Part shown: positions 43,478 to 53,005 of the stretch, piece by piece
How positions within the stretch are numbered: position 1 is the first letter of the stretch
Layout of the letters: every line of letters begins with the position of its first letter
Origin: Alloboseaceae bacterium BT-24-1
GTDB lineage: Bacteria > Pseudomonadota > Alphaproteobacteria > Rhizobiales > Beijerinckiaceae
Reading direction: 5' to 3'
Length of the DNA: 64,000 bases
NCBI GenBank assembly: GCA_025846845.1
Contig: JAOYTL010000001.1
Location: 186,001-250,000, forward strand
Made by a program: the position numbers and the translations under genes
Notes under the pieces: generated by a model
Database searches by the model: none
What the model was told of the DNA's origin: nothing
What the model saw: only the letters and a program-made list of their open reading frames with translations

Positions 43478-44583
43478 GCCCGAAAAAGCCCTCCCGCGGC
43501 CGCGAGATTCTGATCAATCTTGCGGTCTCGGTCGGCAGCGTCGTCGTTTTCCTGCTGTTCTGCGAGCTGGTGCTGTTCCGCTTCGTGCTGCCGGCGAGCG
43601 ACGTGCCGCGCAACGCCTTCGTCAACGAAGTGGTGCGCTACCAGCCGGGGCAGAACGGTGTCTGGCGCGTGCGCGACGAGATCGCGGCGCCGTTCAGGAT
43701 CAATGCGCAGGGCTGGAATTCGCCGCTGCCGGACTATCCGGTCGAACGCAAGCCGGGGACCAGTCGCATCGCCTTTGTCGGCGACAGCTTCGTCGAAGCA
43801 CTGCAGGTGCCGTTCGACAAGAGCTTTGCCGAAGCGGTTGGCGCCAGGCTGGCTGCCGCGGGACCGGTCGAGGTCCAGCGCTTCGGCGTCGCCGGCGCTC
43901 CGCTCGGCCAGTATCTGCAGATGATCGAGCGCGAGGTCGTGCCGCGGCGGCCCGACCGGATCGTCGTCAACCTGGTCCACAACGACTTCGACGAGAGCTT
44001 CGTCTTCAAGCCGGGGCGCTACACTTCGAGCTTCCTCAAGCTGAAGATCGAAGGCGGCAAGGTCGTCGGCGAGGTCGCGCCCGAGCCCTGGCGCGCCGGC
44101 TGGCTCGAATTCGTCCGCCAGAGCGCGACGGCGCGCTTCCTGCTCTATCGCTGGCAGGTCAGGCCGCAGGCGCTGGTCGACGCGATCCTCGGACCCGCCA
44201 AGGCGGCGGGCGAGGGCGGTTATGCCGCAAATATCGACGTGGCGAGCGTACTCGCGCAGGAGGCCGATATCCGCGTCGCGACGGATTATCTGTTCGCTCG
44301 GCTGAAGGCGCGCGCCGATGCAATCGGGGCGAAGCTCCAGCTCGTCATGGATGGTGATCGCGAGGCGATCTATGCCGGACGGGCCGACAGCCCGGCGCTG
44401 AAGCTAAACCGGATCGCTGCGGAGATGGCCGGCAAGCACGGCATCGCCTTCCTCGACCTGCATCCGGTCTTCGCCGCGGAGTGGGCCAAGATGGGCAAGC
44501 GCTTCGAGTTCCAGGCCGATGCGCACTGGAACGAGTACGGCCACCAGGTCGCCGCCGCGGCCATTGCCGAAGCCCTGCGCTGA
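43474..44583 (+). CDS. Membrane-anchored SGNH/GDSL-type hydrolase
   Basis: The 369-residue protein starts at TTG 43474, overlapping the prfB stop (TTGA). One membrane segment spans residues 14-38 and the rest faces the periplasm. The SGNH nucleophile is Ser105 in FVGDSFVEAL. Block V Asp/His is in DAHWNEYGH near the C-terminus. The Asn motif is likely in VHNDFDE. Relatives include AlgX/AlgJ- and PatB-like O-acetyl-transferring or esterase proteins acting on polysaccharides. No acetyltransferase gene is adjacent, so the role is open. Co-transcription with prfB is suggested by overlap. Confidence 0.8.
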   Translation: MSPKKPSRGREILINLAVSVGSVVVFLLFCELVLFRFVLPASDVPRNAFVNEVVRYQPGQNGVWRVRDEIAAPFRINAQGWNSPLPDYPVERKPGTSRIAFVGDSFVEALQVPFDKSFAEAVGARLAAAGPVEVQRFGVAGAPLGQYLQMIEREVVPRRPDRIVVNLVHNDFDESFVFKPGRYTSSFLKLKIEGGKVVGEVAPEPWRAGWLEFVRQSATARFLLYRWQVRPQALVDAILGPAKAAGEGGYAANIDVASVLAQEADIRVATDYLFARLKARADAIGAKLQLVMDGDREAIYAGRADSPALKLNRIAAEMAGKHGIAFLDLHPVFAAEWAKMGKRFEFQADAHWNEYGHQVAAAAIAEALR

Positions 44584-44584
44584 A

Positions 44585-44600
44585 TTGATTCTCGAATCAA
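44585..44600. repeat. TTGATTC/GAATCAA inverted repeat
   Basis: A perfect 7-bp inverted repeat with a two-base centre directly after the SGNH gene's stop. A second dyad (CAGATC...GATCTG) follows at about 44603-44633. They lie between convergent genes and may act in 3' end formation; no T-run is present. Confidence 0.4.
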
Positions 44601-44685
44601 AACAGATCACTGCGCGTGAATGCTGCAGCGATCTGTGAAGTCGATTTGAACGCCTTGGAAAATCCGCCCTTGAGGGACGTGAGTC

Positions 44686-46011
44686 TCAGACCCGCCCGGC
44701 GAGCTTGTTGCCGGCCCGCAAGAAGCGGTTCGGATCGATCGGGTCGCCGTCGAGGCGGGTTTCGTAGTGCAGATGCGGTCCGGTCGAGCGGCCTGTCGAG
44801 CCGACGCGGCCGACGAGGGTTCCGCTGTTCACTACCTGACCTAGGCTTACCAGGATCGCCGACATGTGGGCGTAACGCGTGGTCAGTCCGTTCGCGTGCT
44901 CGATCTCGACCATGTTGCCGTAGCCACCCGAATACTCGGCAGTCACGACTTTTCCCGGGCCGGTGGCGCGCACGGGTGCTCCGTGCTCGGCGCGCAGGTC
45001 CATGCCGGTGTGCAGCGCGGCGCCACGGGTAAAGGGATCGGCGCGGTAGCCATAATTGGAGCTCAGCTCGAGCTCTCCGTCGAGCGGCCTGTTCAGCGGC
45101 AACCGCTCGGCGAGGCCACGCAGGTTGAATACAGTCGCTATGCGGGGCTGCAACGAGCTCAGGGTCGCCTCGAAGGGGCCGGCCGCAGGATCGATGTTGA
45201 GCGGGACGAGCGGTCCACCGACACCTTTTGCGACAGAGCTCGCCGCTGCGAGCTTGTCGGTATCGAGTCGGGTCTCTGCGAGCGCGCTGCGCAGCGTCTT
45301 CTGTGTCTCGCCGAGGGTTCGGTCGATATCGCGCAAGGCGGCGAGCTGAGCGGCCGTGCTGCGCTCGATCGATTGATCAAGCTGGACCAGCGCCCCGGCG
45401 ACACGCTTGGCCGGCGGCACGGGCTCCTCAACCTCGCCCGATTGCCAGGGAGCCGCACGGTCGTCGGCGCCGCGCAGCGGCAAGGTCTCCGGCGCCGGCG
45501 TCGGCTTGCCGGAGGCGAACGGCGCAAAGCTGGTGACGCCGGAGGCACGGATCGGCTCCTCAGGCTTGATCATGCGCTGGCGCAGCGGGTTTTTTGCGGC
45601 CTGCGAGGTGCCGATGCCGGCCGATTGCAAGCTCTCGGCGACGGCGTTGACCAGCGACTGCCGCGATTCGAGCTCAGCCTGGCGCGTGGCGATCTCGCCG
45701 ACGCGGGCCTCGACCCCGTCCTGATCGAGCAAAGCACGGCTGGCGAGCCGGTCGACATCGGCGCGCAGCGCCGCGATCCGGTCCTCATAGGCGTATTGGC
45801 GCGAAGTCTCGCGAGTGATCAGCCGCGCGGCGAGATCGTCCTTGCGCAGGATGTACCAGCTCGTCGCACCACTCCAGGCGGTGGTCAGCGCCAGCAGGCT
45901 GAGGCCGAGCAGCGCGGTCGAACGGCTGATCGTGAAGCTGCGGCGAGACAGGATGCCGCTCACCGGGAGTGCGGGGCCGGGAGCTTGGGCACGAGAATCC
46001 GAGGGAGTCAT
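44686..46011 (-). CDS. M23 family metallopeptidase (LytM domain)
   Basis: ATG 46011 is preferred over an upstream TTG. The 441-residue protein has one membrane helix (residues about 33-53), a periplasmic coiled-coil stretch (about 60-130), a Pro-rich spacer and a C-terminal LytM domain. Zinc/active-site motifs are LHTGMDL (HxxxD) and HLHYE, both complete. It should act on peptidoglycan cross-links, or activate amidases like EnvC/NlpD if catalytically weak; here all catalytic residues are present, so direct endopeptidase activity is plausible. Convergent with the SGNH gene. Confidence 0.9.
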   Translation of the reverse strand: MTPSDSRAQAPGPALPVSGILSRRSFTISRSTALLGLSLLALTTAWSGATSWYILRKDDLAARLITRETSRQYAYEDRIAALRADVDRLASRALLDQDGVEARVGEIATRQAELESRQSLVNAVAESLQSAGIGTSQAAKNPLRQRMIKPEEPIRASGVTSFAPFASGKPTPAPETLPLRGADDRAAPWQSGEVEEPVPPAKRVAGALVQLDQSIERSTAAQLAALRDIDRTLGETQKTLRSALAETRLDTDKLAAASSVAKGVGGPLVPLNIDPAAGPFEATLSSLQPRIATVFNLRGLAERLPLNRPLDGELELSSNYGYRADPFTRGAALHTGMDLRAEHGAPVRATGPGKVVTAEYSGGYGNMVEIEHANGLTTRYAHMSAILVSLGQVVNSGTLVGRVGSTGRSTGPHLHYETRLDGDPIDPNRFLRAGNKLAGRV

Positions 46012-46112
46012 ACGCAAAACCGAGTTGACGCTGCGATGGTTCGATTAGACCCCGTTAGGGTTAATCAATCGCAAACCGCGGCCGATTTCGCCGGCTTTCA
46101 GCCTCGCCAGCG

Positions 46113-46577
46113 TCAGAGCTGCCGAGTCGCTGCGAGCACGTCCTCGGCATGGCCCTTGACCCTGACCTTGGCCCAGACACGAGCGATCTTGCCCGCCGCA
46201 TCGATCAGGAAGGTGCTGCGCTCGACCCCCATATAGTGCCGTCCATACATCTGCTTCTCGACCCAGAGGCCGTAGGCTTCGATTGCGGTCCGCTCCTCGT
46301 CCGAGACCAGGGTTAGCCGCAATCCGTATTTCTGCTTGAACTTGTCGTGGCGCTTCACCGAATCGGGCGAGATGCCGATCACGGTTGCGCCGGCGGCGGC
46401 GAAGTCCTCGCGCAATGCGTCGAAGGAGAGCGCCTCGTTGGTGCAGCTTTGCGTGTCGTCCTGTGGGTAGGCGTAGAGCACGACCTTGCCGCCGCGCAGG
46501 CTGGAGAGCGCGAGCGAGCCGCCGCCATCCGTCGGCAAGGTGAAGTCCGGGGCCGCAATGCCTTCGTTCAACGCCAT
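46113..46577 (-). CDS. bcp: Thiol peroxidase, Bcp/PrxQ-type peroxiredoxin
   Basis: The 154-residue protein starts at ATG 46577. It has the thioredoxin-fold peroxiredoxin motif PQDDTQSCTNEA with peroxidatic Cys45. The resolving cysteine found five residues later in many Bcp proteins is Leu50 here, so it should act as a one-Cys enzyme or use another thiol. Other regions (DSVKRHDKFKQKYGL, VERSTFLIDAAGKI) are typical. It reduces hydroperoxides. Divergent from the AsmA-like gene across 153 bases. Confidence 0.93.
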   Translation of the reverse strand: MALNEGIAAPDFTLPTDGGGSLALSSLRGGKVVLYAYPQDDTQSCTNEALSFDALREDFAAAGATVIGISPDSVKRHDKFKQKYGLRLTLVSDEERTAIEAYGLWVEKQMYGRHYMGVERSTFLIDAAGKIARVWAKVRVKGHAEDVLAATRQL

Positions 46578-46730
46578 CTTCGCCTTCCTTTGGTCTCGAT
46601 CACGTGCAAGGGCCGGGCAAGCCACCTGCGACAAGCCGGCTCAGACCACAGGCCAGAACCGCCCGGAACGAATCAGCTAGCTTGCGTGTTGCTGTACCGC
46701 TCCCCGGATCAGGCGCATCATGCGGACAGC

Positions 46731-49700
46731 ATGGCGGCCCGGCTGCCGGAGCCGCTACATCGAACCACACGATTCGTGCAGCAAGACAAGAAGCGTTTCC
46801 GTTTGACCGAGAACAGCAAGATCAGCGCGACTTCCGCAACCGGCGCGACCCCCGCGGCGGAATGCGAGGAGGTCGCCGCCGTCGCGAAGCGCGCCTGGCG
46901 CGGTATCGTCACCATTGCAGTGGCGGTGTGCGTCGCCGTCGTGACCCTCGGTTTCGTCGCAGCCGCCTTGCTGGTCAGCGGCTTCATTCCCCTGTCAGGG
47001 CTCGAAGGCCGGATCTCCACCGCCATCGAGGAGCGGCTCGGGCCGAACTGGAAGGTCACGGCCGAGCAGGCCGAGCTCGATCGTGTCGATGGCCGCTCGC
47101 GCCTGCGAGTCCGCGAGGTTTCGTTCCGACATGCGAGCGGGGCGTCGTTCCGGGCGCCGGAGGCTGTCCTCGGCTACGACGCGATGTCGCTGCTCCGCGG
47201 CAATATTCGCCTGGTCTCGCTCGACCTGCGCGGCGTCAACATCCGGCTCGGCGTCAGGCAGGACGGATCGCTGCTGCTGGAGCAGGATGCCCAGCCGGAG
47301 CAGGTATCGAAGACACCCGTGGCCGGCGATCCGGTCGACTGGGACGCTTTCGCCGGCGCCATGAATGCGATCGGTGCGCTGGTTTCGAACGAGGGGCTGC
47401 TCGGCTCGCTCGAGGTCGCCGGCATTGGCGGAGCGCGTGTCACGCTGATCGATCCGGCCGGGCGGCAACGATCCGGTCTGGAGGACGTCGACGTCAGATT
47501 GGAGCGGTTCGGCGGCGGGCAGGCCCGCCTGTCGATGAAGGGGCGGATCGGCCCGCGCTGGAAGGAACTGGCCATCGACCTGTCGAACGCTCCTGACGGA
47601 ACGCGCAATGCGACCATCGATATCCAGCGTTTCGAGCCGGCCGAGGCAGTGGCGCTCGCCTTCGGTAATGCCATGGTCGCGCTGGATGGCATGGCGCTCA
47701 GTGGCAAGATTTCGCTGACCCAGGCAGGCAACGGCGAACGCAAGTTCGCGGCGGGACTGACCGTCGCGCCGGGCGTCGTCCGTGTCCATAATGCCGGGCT
47801 CGACCCGATCGAGGTGCAAGGGGCGAAGCTCGATTTCACCAGCGAGGACGGCCTCAAGACGATCAAGGTCGCAACCGCCGAACTCCAGGCCGGCGAGACG
47901 AAGCTTGCCGGCAGCGGACAGGCGCGGAACGAGGGTGGCATCTGGCGGCTGGAGCTCGATGGCGGCGGCCAGGTCGCAGGCATCGGCAAGGATGCCGCCG
48001 TCGCGATCTCGTCGCTGCACACGCAGCTCGATGTCGATCCCGGCGCGGGCGAGATCCGGCTCGGGCGGCTTTCATTCAAGGGGCCACTGATCAACGCAGA
48101 AGGCTCCGGCATGGCGCGCCGGCGCGACGAGCAGAACTCGCATCAGTTCCAGATCAGAGCCGTCGACACCGATATGCGGGCCGCGCTCGCGGTCTGGCCG
48201 GCGGTGACGTCGCCGGGGCTGCATGGGGCGCTGTCCGAGATGGTACAGAGCGGCCGGGTCGAGGAGATCGACGTCAAGGTGACGATGTCGCCGGAAGCGA
48301 ATATGCGGCTCGCGAGCGGCAAGGGCATGGACAATGACGCCGTTGCCGTGAAACTGAAAGCTTCGCAGGTCAGCTTCCTGCCCAATCCCGGCCTGCCGCT
48401 CCTCACCGATGCGCGCGTCGTGGGTTCGACCACCGGCCGCACTGTCGACCTCGTGATTCCGCAAGCCACGGCCGAACTCGGCGACGGTCGCAAGCTGACA
48501 TTGAGCGAAGGCACCTTCGCCATGTCCGACACCTGGGCGGACCGGCCGCAAGCGCAGATGAGCTTCAGGTCGACCGGCTCCGCCGATGCGCTCGTCGCCC
48601 TCCTCAACTTCCCGTCCCTGCGCGAATTCTCCCCCCTCAAGATCGAGCCGGGCGCGCTGCGCGGTGCGATCGACCTGACCAGCCAGCTCTCCTTGCCGCT
48701 CGTCAACGACCTGCAGTTCGCCGACGTCCTGATCCGCAGCAGCGGCGCTCTGTCGAATGTCGCTTCCGACAACCTGCTCGGCGGCGAGAAGCTGGAGGGC
48801 GCCAATCTGGCGCTGACCTATGATCGCGGTCAGCTTTCCATCAAGGGGGAGGGCAAGGTCGGCGGCGACAAGGCGCCGATCGACCTCAAGCAGAACGCCA
48901 AGGGCCAGGGCGAGGCGACCGTTTCGCTTAGCCTCGACAACGCGGCGCTCAAGCGGCGGGGCTTCGGCCCCGAGACCGGCATCAGCGGACCGGTGCAGGT
49001 CAAGGTCGTCAAGCCGCTGGGCAAGACCCCCGAGGCGCCGCCGCGGGTCGAGGTCGACCTGACCAGGGCCGCGATCGATTCAGGCGTACCAGGCGTGAGC
49101 AAGCCCGCAGGCAGGGCCGGCAAGGCAGCCTTCACCTATGTCGTCGATGCCGATGGTCCCGATCTCGAAGACCTGACGATCGAGAGTGCGCCGTTGCTGG
49201 CCAAGGGGCGCATCTCGCTGACCAAGCAGAACACGTTCGAGAGCGCCAGTTTCTCGCAACTGCGCCTGTCGCCGGGCGATAACCTGACCAAGGTCGAGAT
49301 CGGCCGCGATGGCAACCTGACCAAGCTCTCCGTACGTGGGGCCGTGCTCGATGCACGGCCTTTCATCCGCGACCTGTTCGATGCGCCGGCAGCGCCGACC
49401 CGCGGCGCGCGCGGCGGCCAGAGTGCTGCATCAGGGCCGGATTTCGATCTCGACCTCGACGTGCCGATTCTGACCGGCTTCAACAATGAGGCGCTCGGCA
49501 ATTCGCAGCTCAAGCTCTCGCGTCGGAATGGGGCCCTGCGCTCGGTCGCCTATCAGGGCCGCATCGGCAAGGCCGACCTCTCGATCAAGCAGGCCAGGCA
49601 GGGCGAGGGCGCCGGCCAGCTGGTGGTGCAGTCGGAGAATGGGGGCGCGACCCTGCGTTTCCTCGACCTCTATCGCCGCGCCTATGGCGGCGACCTGATC

Positions 49701-50279
49701 CTGCAGCTCGGGGCCGGCGAAGGCCGCCAGCCGGGCGAGCTGCTCCTGCGCAATTTCACCGTGCGCGACGAGCCGGCCTTGCGCCGCGTCGTCGGCCCGC
49801 CTGGCTCCCAGGCGCCGAATGCGCTCGACAGCACCGGAGCGCCGGCTCCGCGCATCGATGCAAGCGATGTCGCCTTCACCAAGCTGAAGGCAGAATTCGT
49901 CCGCAGCGCCAGTCGGATCGACATCAGCGACGCGGTACTCTGGGGCCAGCAGGTCGGCTTCACCATCCAGGGCAGCGTCGATTATGGCCGTGACCGCGTC
50001 GACATCGGCGGCACCTTCGTGCCGGGCTATGCGTTCAACAACGCTTTTGCGCAGGTGCCGGTGGTCGGCATGATCCTTGGCGGCGGGCAGTATGGCGGGC
50101 TGTTCGCGGTGAATTTCCGCGTGTCGGGCTCGGCCAGCCAGCCGACGATGACGGTGAACCCGCTCTCGGCGATCGCACCCGGCATCCTGCGCCGCTTCGT
50201 CGACCCGCTCGGCGGTGGCCCGCTGGAGCAGGCGCGCCCCGGCGCAAGAGTGCCCGCGCCGGGTGCCGCGGAGCGCTAG
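46731..50279 (+). CDS. AsmA-like/DUF3971 large envelope protein
   Basis: The 1182-residue protein starts from ATG 46731; a TTG at 46803 is an alternative start that would shorten it by 24 residues. One membrane helix (about residues 57-82) is followed by a long beta-rich periplasmic portion with repeated amphipathic strands. It has a DUF3971-type middle and an AsmA-like C-terminus (GRDRVDIGGTFVPGYAFN, GGGQYGGLFAVNFRV). Such AsmA/TamB/YhdP-like proteins form hydrophobic grooves thought to carry phospholipid between membranes. By length it resembles YhdP. No other lipid genes are adjacent. Confidence 0.85.
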   Translation: MAARLPEPLHRTTRFVQQDKKRFRLTENSKISATSATGATPAAECEEVAAVAKRAWRGIVTIAVAVCVAVVTLGFVAAALLVSGFIPLSGLEGRISTAIEERLGPNWKVTAEQAELDRVDGRSRLRVREVSFRHASGASFRAPEAVLGYDAMSLLRGNIRLVSLDLRGVNIRLGVRQDGSLLLEQDAQPEQVSKTPVAGDPVDWDAFAGAMNAIGALVSNEGLLGSLEVAGIGGARVTLIDPAGRQRSGLEDVDVRLERFGGGQARLSMKGRIGPRWKELAIDLSNAPDGTRNATIDIQRFEPAEAVALAFGNAMVALDGMALSGKISLTQAGNGERKFAAGLTVAPGVVRVHNAGLDPIEVQGAKLDFTSEDGLKTIKVATAELQAGETKLAGSGQARNEGGIWRLELDGGGQVAGIGKDAAVAISSLHTQLDVDPGAGEIRLGRLSFKGPLINAEGSGMARRRDEQNSHQFQIRAVDTDMRAALAVWPAVTSPGLHGALSEMVQSGRVEEIDVKVTMSPEANMRLASGKGMDNDAVAVKLKASQVSFLPNPGLPLLTDARVVGSTTGRTVDLVIPQATAELGDGRKLTLSEGTFAMSDTWADRPQAQMSFRSTGSADALVALLNFPSLREFSPLKIEPGALRGAIDLTSQLSLPLVNDLQFADVLIRSSGALSNVASDNLLGGEKLEGANLALTYDRGQLSIKGEGKVGGDKAPIDLKQNAKGQGEATVSLSLDNAALKRRGFGPETGISGPVQVKVVKPLGKTPEAPPRVEVDLTRAAIDSGVPGVSKPAGRAGKAAFTYVVDADGPDLEDLTIESAPLLAKGRISLTKQNTFESASFSQLRLSPGDNLTKVEIGRDGNLTKLSVRGAVLDARPFIRDLFDAPAAPTRGARGGQSAASGPDFDLDLDVPILTGFNNEALGNSQLKLSRRNGALRSVAYQGRIGKADLSIKQARQGEGAGQLVVQSENGGATLRFLDLYRRAYGGDLILQLGAGEGRQPGELLLRNFTVRDEPALRRVVGPPGSQAPNALDSTGAPAPRIDASDVAFTKLKAEFVRSASRIDISDAVLWGQQVGFTIQGSVDYGRDRVDIGGTFVPGYAFNNAFAQVPVVGMILGGGQYGGLFAVNFRVSGSASQPTMTVNPLSAIAPGILRRFVDPLGGGPLEQARPGARVPAPGAAER

Positions 50280-50350
50280 ATGCAGATGCGCCCAGCTCGC
50301 GAGGTGCAAGCTGAGCGCTCAAACCCTTTCTTGCCCGGCGATGGCGGCCG

Positions 50351-51601
50351 TCAGACCGGCCGCAGCAGGACGTGCTTCTTCTTGCCAAAGGAGAGCTTGA
50401 TCGCGCCGTCGACCAGATCCCCCGGCGACAGCGTCGCGCGCTCGTCGCTGACCTGAGCGTCGTTGACGCGCAGGCCGCCGGCCTTGATCTGCCTGCGGGC
50501 CTCACCGGTCGAAGGCACGAGGCCGGCGGTGACGAAGGCGTTGAGCACGCCGATCCCGACCTTGAGCTCCACCACCGACACCTCGACGCTCGGCAGGTCG
50601 TGGGCGGCCCCGCCTTCCTCGAAGGTCTTGCGGGCGGTTTCGGCTGCGGCTTCCGCCGCCTCGCGACCATGCAGCAGCGCCGTCGCCTCGGTTGCGAGCA
50701 CCTTTTTGGCCTCGTTGATCTCCGAGCCGCCGAGCGCGGCGAGCCTGGCGATCTCGGCGAGCGGCAGGCGGGTGAACACCTTGAGGAAGCGGCCGACATC
50801 GGCGTCCTCGGTGTTGCGGAAATACTGCCAGAACTCATAGGGGCTGAAGAGATCGCCATTGAGCCAGACAGCGCCGCTGGCGGTCTTGCCCATCTTGGCG
50901 CCGGACGCGGTGGTCAGCAGTGGCGTGGTCAGCGCGAAGAGCTGGTTTCCGTCCATGCGGTGCGCGAGGTCGACGCCATTGATGATGTTGCCCCACTGGT
51001 CGGAGCCGCCCATCTGCAGGCGGCAACCATAGCGGCGGTTGAGCTCGACGAAGTCGTAGCCCTGCATGATCATGTAATTGAATTCGAGGAAGGACAGCGA
51101 CTGCTCGCGGTCGAGCCGCAGCTTCACCGAGTCGAAGGACAGCATGCGGTTGACCGAGAAATGCCGGCCGACCTCGCGCAGGAACTCGACATAGTTGAGC
51201 TTGAGCAGCCAGTCGGCGTTGTTCACCATCAGCGCGTCGGTCGGCCCGTCGCCATAGCGCAGGATGCGCGAATAGACCTTCTTGATGCTCTCGATATTGG
51301 TGTTGATCTCCTCGATCGACAGAAGCTTGCGCTGGTCGTCGCGGAAGGACGGATCGCCGACCATCGAGGTGCCGCCGCCCATCAGCGTGATCGGCCGATG
51401 CCCGGTCTCCTGGAACCAGTAGAGCATGGTGACCGAGATCAGGTTGCCGATATGCAGGCTGGTCGCAGTCGCGTCATAGCCGACATAGGCGGTCTGCGGC
51501 CCCTGCCGGCAGAGGGCATCCAGCTCCTCCGGGTTCGAGACCTGGTGGATGAGGCCGCGCTCGTCGAGCGCGCGCAGGAAGTCGGATTTGAAGGCTGTCA
51601 T
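50351..51601 (-). CDS. tyrS: Tyrosyl-tRNA synthetase
   Basis: The 416-residue protein has the class I signature HIGN (SLHIGNLIS, residues 50-53), the tyrosine-binding QMGGSDQWGN block and the second signature in the variant form AKMGKTASG (KMSKS equivalent). A C-terminal S4 RNA-binding domain (from about residue 350) ends KKKHVLLRPV. It charges tRNA-Tyr. The KMGKT variant is normal for this TyrRS branch. No upstream tyrosine T-box or leader is evident. Confidence 0.97.
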   Translation of the reverse strand: MTAFKSDFLRALDERGLIHQVSNPEELDALCRQGPQTAYVGYDATATSLHIGNLISVTMLYWFQETGHRPITLMGGGTSMVGDPSFRDDQRKLLSIEEINTNIESIKKVYSRILRYGDGPTDALMVNNADWLLKLNYVEFLREVGRHFSVNRMLSFDSVKLRLDREQSLSFLEFNYMIMQGYDFVELNRRYGCRLQMGGSDQWGNIINGVDLAHRMDGNQLFALTTPLLTTASGAKMGKTASGAVWLNGDLFSPYEFWQYFRNTEDADVGRFLKVFTRLPLAEIARLAALGGSEINEAKKVLATEATALLHGREAAEAAAETARKTFEEGGAAHDLPSVEVSVVELKVGIGVLNAFVTAGLVPSTGEARRQIKAGGLRVNDAQVSDERATLSPGDLVDGAIKLSFGKKKHVLLRPV

Positions 51602-51640
51602 GGCGGCTTGCGATCTGATCTTTGTCGTTCCGCCGTCGTC

Positions 51641-51678
51641 TAGAGCATGTTCCGCCAAAGTGGAAACCGCTTTTGCGG
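51641..51678. repeat. Hyphomicrobiales-type GAGCATG hairpin repeat
   Basis: TAGAGCATGTTCCGCCAAAG, then TGGAAACCGCTTTTGCGG. Arms CCGCCAAAG and CTTTTGCGG form a nine-base stem with one mismatch. The sequence type (GAGCATG, AAAGTGGAAACCG) is a very common intergenic element in rhizobia and relatives, by recollection. It lies between the tyrS start and the DUF1127 stop. Confidence 0.6.
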
Positions 51679-51695
51679 CGAAAGCGCCCCGGGCC

Positions 51696-51923
51696 TCATC
51701 CGGGCATGCGATCGAGCCATAGCCCGGCGCGGATGCTGCGGTGCGGTGGCTCCAGGATTTCGCGTGTAAGCCCAAGGTCGCGGAGCGCGCGATCGTCCAG
51801 CGTCGCGAGAGGGTAATGCGTGCGAGCTGCGCTCGCATCGCGCTGCCAGAACGCCAGCAGGCCGTGCAGGAGGGAAGCGCCGCCGCGTGGGGCGAGCGGC
51901 GCGGTTTGCGAAAGGCAGGTCAT
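51696..51923 (-). CDS. DUF1127 (YjiS-like) small protein
   Basis: The 75-residue protein starts at ATG 51923. Its C-terminal half carries the DUF1127 signature YPLATLDDRALRDLGLTREI, which forms an amphipathic helix pair with arginines. In alphaproteobacteria, DUF1127 proteins act in phosphate and carbon metabolism or small-RNA binding, by recollection. It is divergent from the LysR gene, which may regulate it. The 121-base gap between them holds a LysR-type dyad. Confidence 0.82.
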   Translation of the reverse strand: MTCLSQTAPLAPRGGASLLHGLLAFWQRDASAARTHYPLATLDDRALRDLGLTREILEPPHRSIRAGLWLDRMPG

Positions 51924-52020
51924 GATCGGATCCTCAAAGGAGCAGGCGGTCGTGCCCGCTGATGTGAGGAGAATCTGGGCCTGACAGGGCGGAGCGACAA
52001 AGCGGAAGATTGTCATCTGC

Positions 52021-52037
52021 CATAAAGAGAGCTTATG
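52021..52037. promoter_or_regulatory. LysR-type binding dyad (T-N11-A)
   Basis: CATAA-AGAGAGC-TTATG is a perfect five-base inverted repeat containing T-N11-A, the LysR-family recognition pattern. It lies seven bases before the LysR gene's ATG and in the gap to the divergent DUF1127 gene, so it fits autoregulation and possible control of that neighbour. Confidence 0.6.
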
Positions 52038-52044
52038 CTTTGGC

Positions 52045-52995
52045 ATGCCCGCGCAACCGCCGCCGCCGAAGCTTCCGCCCCTCGCCGCGGTCCGCGTCTT
52101 CGAGGCTGCGGCGCGCCACCAGAATTTCACCCGCGCCGCCGAGGAACTCGGCATGACGCAGGCTGCCGTGAGCTATCAGATCCGGCTGCTGGAGGATCGC
52201 GTTGGAGCTGCGCTGTTCGTGCGCCAGCCGCGTCAGGTCGTGCTGACCGCGATCGGACAACGGCTCGCAGGGCCGGTGGGCAAGGCGCTCACCGATATCG
52301 GGACGGTGTTCCGCGACGTCTGCGAGGCAAACCAGACCGTCCTGACGATCTCCTCGCTGCAGACGATGGCGATCAACTGGCTGTCGCCGCGATTGGCCCA
52401 GTTCCAGATCGAGAACCCGCAATTCGCCGTGCGCGTCCGGACTTCGCAGCATCTTGTCGACTTTGCCACCGAGGCTGTCGATCTTGCCGTGCGCTATGGG
52501 CCGGGCTCATGGCCAGGCGTCGCGGCGGAGAAGCTGTTCGCCTGCCATTATGCACCGCTCTGTGCCCCCGAACTGCGCGAACGGCTGCAACTGCGCGAGG
52601 CGGCCGATCTGCTGCGCGCGCCGTTGCTCAGTCCCGACGAGGCCTCCTGGAAGGTCTGGTTCGCCGATCTCGGCCTCGACCGGCCCCAGCAGGGCGGGCA
52701 AGCGATGTCGCTGGAGATGCAGGCGATGAATGTCCAGGCCGCGATGCGCGGGCACGGCGTCGCGATGGCCGTGCCCGAACTCTTCGCCTACGATATCGCG
52801 GCCGGGCGGCTCGTCTTCGCAGTGGAGCACGCCATACGCGACCAATGGGCCTACTGGGTCGTCTATCCGGCGGAACGCCAGCGCGAGCGCAAGATCAGGC
52901 TGTTCCGGGACTGGATATTGGCGGAGGCGCGGGCAGCGGAGATGACGCTGCCCTTCATGGCCTCGAGCTTGGGCTTGATCCACTCATCGGCGTGA
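52045..52995 (+). CDS. LysR-family transcriptional regulator (GcvA-like)
   Basis: The 316-residue protein has an N-terminal winged helix (LAAVRVFEAAARHQNFTRAA, TQAAVSYQIRLLE) and a C-terminal periplasmic-binding-like sensor domain. The sequence is closest in style to GcvA-type regulators. The ligand is unknown. A perfect inverted-repeat box lies just upstream. The neighbour on the other side is a DUF1127 gene in divergent orientation. Confidence 0.92.
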   Translation: MPAQPPPPKLPPLAAVRVFEAAARHQNFTRAAEELGMTQAAVSYQIRLLEDRVGAALFVRQPRQVVLTAIGQRLAGPVGKALTDIGTVFRDVCEANQTVLTISSLQTMAINWLSPRLAQFQIENPQFAVRVRTSQHLVDFATEAVDLAVRYGPGSWPGVAAEKLFACHYAPLCAPELRERLQLREAADLLRAPLLSPDEASWKVWFADLGLDRPQQGGQAMSLEMQAMNVQAAMRGHGVAMAVPELFAYDIAAGRLVFAVEHAIRDQWAYWVVYPAERQRERKIRLFRDWILAEARAAEMTLPFMASSLGLIHSSA

Positions 52996-53005
52996 GCCGG
53001 ATGGC

